DNA from: a virus
IMG/VR virus record: IMGVR_UViG_3300045135_001303
Location: 1-29,738 of that record
DNA: 29,738 nucleotides
Strand: one strand, 5' to 3'
Notes under the pieces: model-generated
What the model was told of the DNA's origin: nothing
Databases searched by the model: none
What the model saw: only the letters and a program-made list of their open reading frames with translations
Translations under genes and position numbers: made by a program
Shown here: in pieces, positions 26,668 to 29,738 of the stretch
How positions within the stretch are numbered: the first letter of the stretch is position 1
Layout: every line of letters begins with the position of its first letter

Positions 26668-27419
26668 TCATCCCGGATAGATATAAACTTGTTCCTTCTT
26701 ATCTATAATATTTTTCTTATTAAACTGTAGTGGAACGTTATTTAATATAAAATTTTCTAGGGACTCTGCCAAAAATGAATGTGCATCTTCTAAGAAATGT
26801 TGATCTTTCCCACGAGAAAATTCATGCTCATCCAGGCAATTCTCCATGCCAATAAATGGACTGTTGAAAAAGTTTTTGGTATTGCATTGTGCTAGTAGAG
26901 ATTGAATAATTGGATTATTTTTAATTATTCTACTACTAGGAAAAAACATATGCACAGGTCTTATATCGTTAAAGGATAAAAACGTATCGAGTAATATAAC
27001 TTTATATAAAAAAGAATTAATTGCATTTATTTTATTCTTATCCAGGAACTCATAAAGTATTTCATTTTCCTCGCCCATAGACGTTTGACCATACGGGGAA
27101 TACTGTTTCCATTCAAGTTCTCTTAGTCTATGTTTTTCCCAGTTTGATGTCGTACCAACAGGATCTTTTATAAGTAAGGGTGTCTCAAATCTATCATAGT
27201 AGCTCCATTGAATAATTGCTACATCTGGTTTATAATCCATAGAGGAAATATCTTCTACGGTAGTCCGAGCTATCCTATCATTAGAAGATCTTGGGAAAGC
27301 CGAATTATTAAAATCTGCATTTAATTTACTAGATAGCTTATAAGGATAAGTTTGCTCTATATTATGTAAATCACTACACACCCTACGGTATGTGAACATC
27401 CATTAAAATAAAGTTTCAA
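26668..27419 (-). CDS. SGNH-like hydrolase, apparently frameshifted
   Basis: In the main frame a 243-aa protein starts at 27399, but this misses the conserved N-terminus. A second frame, from a TTG at 27419 that overlaps the preceding stop (GGAAG upstream), reads KLYFNGCSHTVG, an SGNH block I. One missing G in the GGG at 27381-27383 would join it to the main frame as ...HTVGVCSDLHNIEQTYPY. The C-terminal DQHFLEDAHSFLAESL carries the block V Asp and His. Such SGNH proteins in phages are putative esterases or deacetylases. As written, the gene is broken unless ribosomes slip -1 here. Confidence 0.65.
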
Positions 27420-27934
27420 TTGTCTTCCATATACTTTCTGAATCGTTTTAGTACAACAGGATGCTTATCTTTACGTCGGCGACGGTCTGTAACATTCTGT
27501 GCTTTAAAGCGTGGTCCCATAGCTGTCTTTGCAGGATTCGGGATAGAGGTAGTGTTTACCGCGGGCGCGCCTTCAGCTTCTTCATGCATCACAGATTCAG
27601 ATTGGAATGTTGAAGAATAATCAGCCACCTTTTTACCTCTTTTATCATATTGTCCCATTCTCATCACATTCTCCTTGGCATACCATTTTGGACTGTAAGT
27701 CTCAACCCATTCCCAATCGCCCTTTACCCATTCTTTAACCATCCATTCACCTTTATGACGCTCGTTATGGTCAAGCTGCTTTTCGACTTTGAATCTACGG
27801 CCGGTCGGAAATTTAATTTCTAATTCACCATTTGGTCCGGCTCTTTTCCATTTAGGTGCGTTTACTGCTTCTATGAGGCAGTCCTTACAGAATTCTGATC
27901 CCCATTCTACACAATCTTTACATTCGGGTGTCAT
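27416..27934 (-). CDS. Conserved phage protein with N-terminal Cys cluster, 172 aa
   Basis: MTPECKDCVEWGSEFCKDCL has two CxxC pairs (5/8 and 16/19), a probable zinc-binding knuckle. The middle has repeated Trp-Lys-rich strands (WMVKEWVKGDWEWVETY), and the C-terminus is very basic (RRRRKDKHPVVLKRFRKYM). Unrecognised; typical of marine T4-like structural or packaging neighbourhoods, but that is only context. A TATAAATA octamer about 65 nt upstream may be a late promoter. Confidence 0.7.
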   Translation of the reverse strand: MTPECKDCVEWGSEFCKDCLIEAVNAPKWKRAGPNGELEIKFPTGRRFKVEKQLDHNERHKGEWMVKEWVKGDWEWVETYSPKWYAKENVMRMGQYDKRGKKVADYSSTFQSESVMHEEAEGAPAVNTTSIPNPAKTAMGPRFKAQNVTDRRRRKDKHPVVLKRFRKYMEDN

Positions 27935-28515
27935 CTAATCAACTCCAGTGATGTTACATAGACCTTCTGCCGAGATCTCATGTGTGTTGCTTCGTAAATA
28001 TTTATACCAAACATCTCACCAATAGGCATACACTCTTCGCCAACTAAGACTTTTTCGTTTGGTAAGAATGTAAGATCTACCGTATGTGCTTCTTTTTCAT
28101 GACGTAGCTTATATACGCCAGGACTAAGCTGACCACTTTCTAGCACGAACCAGTTGCTTTCTTCTGCGAGTAGATCCGTTGGATCGATACCAGCTTCGCT
28201 CAGTGACTTAAGAATCTTTTTTTCTGATACAGAGTAGTTTTCTTTAATTAGAAATAATGCTGCAGCGTAAGAAGCCAGTCTGCTACTACCACCGGGTGCT
28301 TTTGCCATTAGTCGCTTTATATTGAACACAAGTCTGTGAAACGGGGTGTAGTATTCCCTATACGCTTCGCTGTCCTTACTAACGGATTTAATACGTTTAC
28401 CGTTAGCATCAATAATACCAGTTTCATAGGCTTTGGTCTTGTCAAATGGGGTGACAAGTAAGGTAAGAAATCGGAATGTATAGACTAAATCGCCTGCTCG
28501 TTTAATTAACCCCAT
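27931..28515 (-). CDS. Conserved T4-like phage protein, 194 aa
   Basis: MGLIKRAGDLVYTFRFLTLLVTPF... and later YTPFHRLVFNIKRLMAKAPGG resemble an uncharacterised protein family of marine T4-like phages. No membrane segment or catalytic motif is certain, though the first 25 residues are amphipathic. ATGA overlap with the next gene and 1-nt overlap with the previous. Perhaps virion-related; unproven. Confidence 0.7.
   Translation of the reverse strand: MGLIKRAGDLVYTFRFLTLLVTPFDKTKAYETGIIDANGKRIKSVSKDSEAYREYYTPFHRLVFNIKRLMAKAPGGSSRLASYAAALFLIKENYSVSEKKILKSLSEAGIDPTDLLAEESNWFVLESGQLSPGVYKLRHEKEAHTVDLTFLPNEKVLVGEECMPIGEMFGINIYEATHMRSRQKVYVTSLELIR
27999..28006 (-). promoter_or_regulatory. Possible T4-type late promoter
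   Basis: Exact TATAAATA on the minus strand, inside the 194-aa gene and about 65 nt upstream of the 172-aa gene. T4 late promoters consist of this single -10 octamer. An isolated 8-mer can occur by chance. Confidence 0.4.
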
Positions 28516-28886
28516 TATATCCTCTTTAGCTTTTCTATCACTTCCATATTAGCTTGTATATTTGCTAGATCATATGGACGTACATAATTTAAGTATTGCA
28601 AGAAAGGCTTCATTACCTCCCAGTGCTTGTCTTCTAATCTTAAGCCGAGCAACTTTAATGCACCGTAGTTACCGAACACATTAAAGATAACTATGCTATG
28701 ATTTAGTATTAAGCGCTCTGATAGATTACCTGTTTCCAAGTATCTGTTCACCAAGCGCTTAATATATTTAAACCGTTTTAAATCATTATAAAATTCTTCA
28801 GGATCGATCTTACCCTTTGGAGAGTAATAATGTTTCGCTGCAAACTTTACCAGATCTTCTTCCAGTAAATCATCATTATCTTTCAT
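28515..28886 (-). CDS. Conserved T4-like phage protein, 123 aa
   Basis: MKDNDDLLEEDLVKFAAKHYYSPKG..., all-helical. Residues RLILNHSIVIFNVFGNYGALKLL look like a conserved core shared with uncharacterised proteins of marine T4-like phages. Overlaps the next gene by 1 nt. Function unknown. Confidence 0.7.
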   Translation of the reverse strand: MKDNDDLLEEDLVKFAAKHYYSPKGKIDPEEFYNDLKRFKYIKRLVNRYLETGNLSERLILNHSIVIFNVFGNYGALKLLGLRLEDKHWEVMKPFLQYLNYVRPYDLANIQANMEVIEKLKRI

Positions 28887-28887
28887 A

Positions 28888-29223
28888 TTACTTATTGATC
28901 AATGATGTTACTTGATCTAGCAGTTTTTTCTTAGATACCCTACGATCCAGTTCTACGCCATGTTCACGACCGAGTTCTTCGAGTTCAACTTTGGACATAG
29001 AAGCAAGATCCTCAGGTACGGCAACATCTTCCACAATCGGCTCAACCACTGGCTCTGGTGTAGGAACTACCGGTGCCGGTTCTTCTACTACCACACCAAA
29101 GAACTCATCTAATTGATCTTGACTGTGACGAGTAGCTTTTAGCAGCTCGTTGGTTTTAGGATGGTGCCATCCCTTCAATGAAGGGACAGCGTCTTTTTGA
29201 AATGTAGGAGCTTGAATAGCCAT
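28888..29223 (-). CDS. Phage protein with Pro-Val-Glu linker and SAP/LEM-like C-terminus, 111 aa
   Basis: A short globular N-terminus (MAIQAPTFQKDAVPSLKGW), a low-complexity linker rich in Pro, Val and Glu (45-72), and a C-terminal helix-extended-loop-helix (MSKVELEELGREHGVELD then KKKLLDQVTSLI) like SAP/HeH domains that bind DNA or other proteins. Such linker-plus-SAP tails occur in phage head or head-completion proteins. Position supports a virion role only weakly. Confidence 0.7.
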   Translation of the reverse strand: MAIQAPTFQKDAVPSLKGWHHPKTNELLKATRHSQDQLDEFFGVVVEEPAPVVPTPEPVVEPIVEDVAVPEDLASMSKVELEELGREHGVELDRRVSKKKLLDQVTSLINK

Positions 29224-29254
29224 TAATTATTTCCCTGTTTTTGGATTAAAACGC

Positions 29255-29738
29255 TCAATGTACTTCAGGATGAATTTCTTTTGCATCCTCCGCTGAACCG
29301 TAATGCTTAGCTAAATACTTTTGAAGATCTTTCTTTTTGCCTGAGGCATCGTGAGAATAATCAGTACCTTTGTTTTTCTTAAGAGTAATGTTATGCTTTT
29401 TAGCATCAGGATCATGATCACCTGTGTGATCAATATCTACAGTATGGGATTTTATCCATATCTTCTTTAACTTGAGTAGCAGAAGGCTTAATATTCTTTT
29501 CGCCCGCAGCGTTATCATTAGTTCTCATTGGTGCTTTTTTGGCAGAAGCTCTCATAGCATCAAATGTCTTTTTATTTACCATATTAGCATCAAATGCATC
29601 TGATGGCGCAGGTGTTTTCTTAGCCAGCTGATCCTTTGCTGATGGAGAAAGACCTTCACCTGCTGGAGAAGCTACGCCTGGTTTATGGGTTGCCGCTTCT
29701 TCAACTGATTCTTTTCCAAGAACTTTACCAGCAATCTT
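29255..29738 (-). CDS. Lys/Ala-rich phage protein, frameshifted and cut by the window edge
   Basis: From 29738 the frame reads KIAGKVLGKESVEEA... and continues to KEDMDKIPYCRY, stopping at 29430-29432. A second frame, open over 29255-29518, continues with HTVDIDHTGDHDPDAKKHNI and ends AEDAKEIHPEVH. Removing one base in the AAAA/CCC runs near 29448 would join them as ...EDMDKSHTVDIDH. Low-complexity, charged composition; perhaps a prohead core or DNA-associated protein. The start lies outside the window. Confidence 0.6.

Noticed and set aside
1-29738. CRISPR arrays, insertion sequences, integrase or att sites
   Set aside because: No regularly spaced repeats, transposase or integrase reading frames were seen.

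Overview
The window is a stretch of a large T4-like (tailed, myovirus-type) bacteriophage genome, most likely marine. The evidence is the mix of a dense phage tRNA array, T4-type RNase H, PhoH, class I ribonucleotide reductase, an overlapping spanin pair, HNH and GIY-YIG endonucleases and many small orphan genes. Nearly every gene is on the minus strand, so transcription runs from high to low coordinates; the one clear exception is an HNH homing endonuclease at 19596-20213. The host is not certain. A tRNA-His with A73 and no encoded G-1 is typical of many alphaproteobacteria and points that way.

Region 1 (1-5500): about 17 CCA-encoding tRNA genes with small orphan genes between them: Ser, Arg(TCT) twice, Arg(ACG), Asn, Glu, Ile, Pro, Cys plus a Cys-like one, His, Phe, Lys, a Trp/Gly-ambiguous one, two CAT-anticodon tRNAs and Leu. 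The array also holds at least two structured RNAs that are not ordinary tRNAs: a tRNA-sized, CCA-ended element at 1983-2060 with no normal T loop or anticodon arm, and a 98-nt RNA with a closing stem and four hairpins at 3206-3303. It also has a possible switching leader RNA (260-432), two tRNA 3'-half remnants and an HNH gene abutting tRNA-Leu.

Region 2 (5560-15711): fifteen tightly overlapping genes that read as one operon from a promoter at 15733-15761. It encodes three related GT-A glycosyltransferases, a fourth GT8-like one, two GT25-type transferases, two sulfotransferases, a UDP-sugar epimerase, an FkbM methyltransferase, a DUF115/GT42-like protein, a class III PLP aminotransferase, an AspH-like oxygenase and a HAD phosphatase. 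Together they look like a phage-borne pathway for a modified, possibly sulfated and methylated, glycan. This is the most notable system in the window.

Region 3 (15692-22394): small conserved phage genes, a 2OG-Fe(II) oxygenase, PhoH, a SprT-like metalloprotease, the antisense HNH gene beside an amber-interrupted small ORF, a DUF6433-like protein, the T4-type RNase H and a GIY-YIG protein. Region 4 (22454-25901): nrdB and nrdA, a zinc-ribbon microprotein and another HxD oxygenase, apparently from one promoter. Region 5 (25944-29738): overlapping Rz/Rz1-type spanins, an SGNH-like hydrolase with an apparent frameshift, and conserved genes of unknown role; the last gene runs off the window and is also frameshifted.

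A recurring promoter, AGGGGTTTACA - 17 nt - TATAAT-like, stands before most transcription units and gives a clear operon map. It fits host sigma-70-type early transcription. Motif and family calls were made by reading the sequence; no database search was run.
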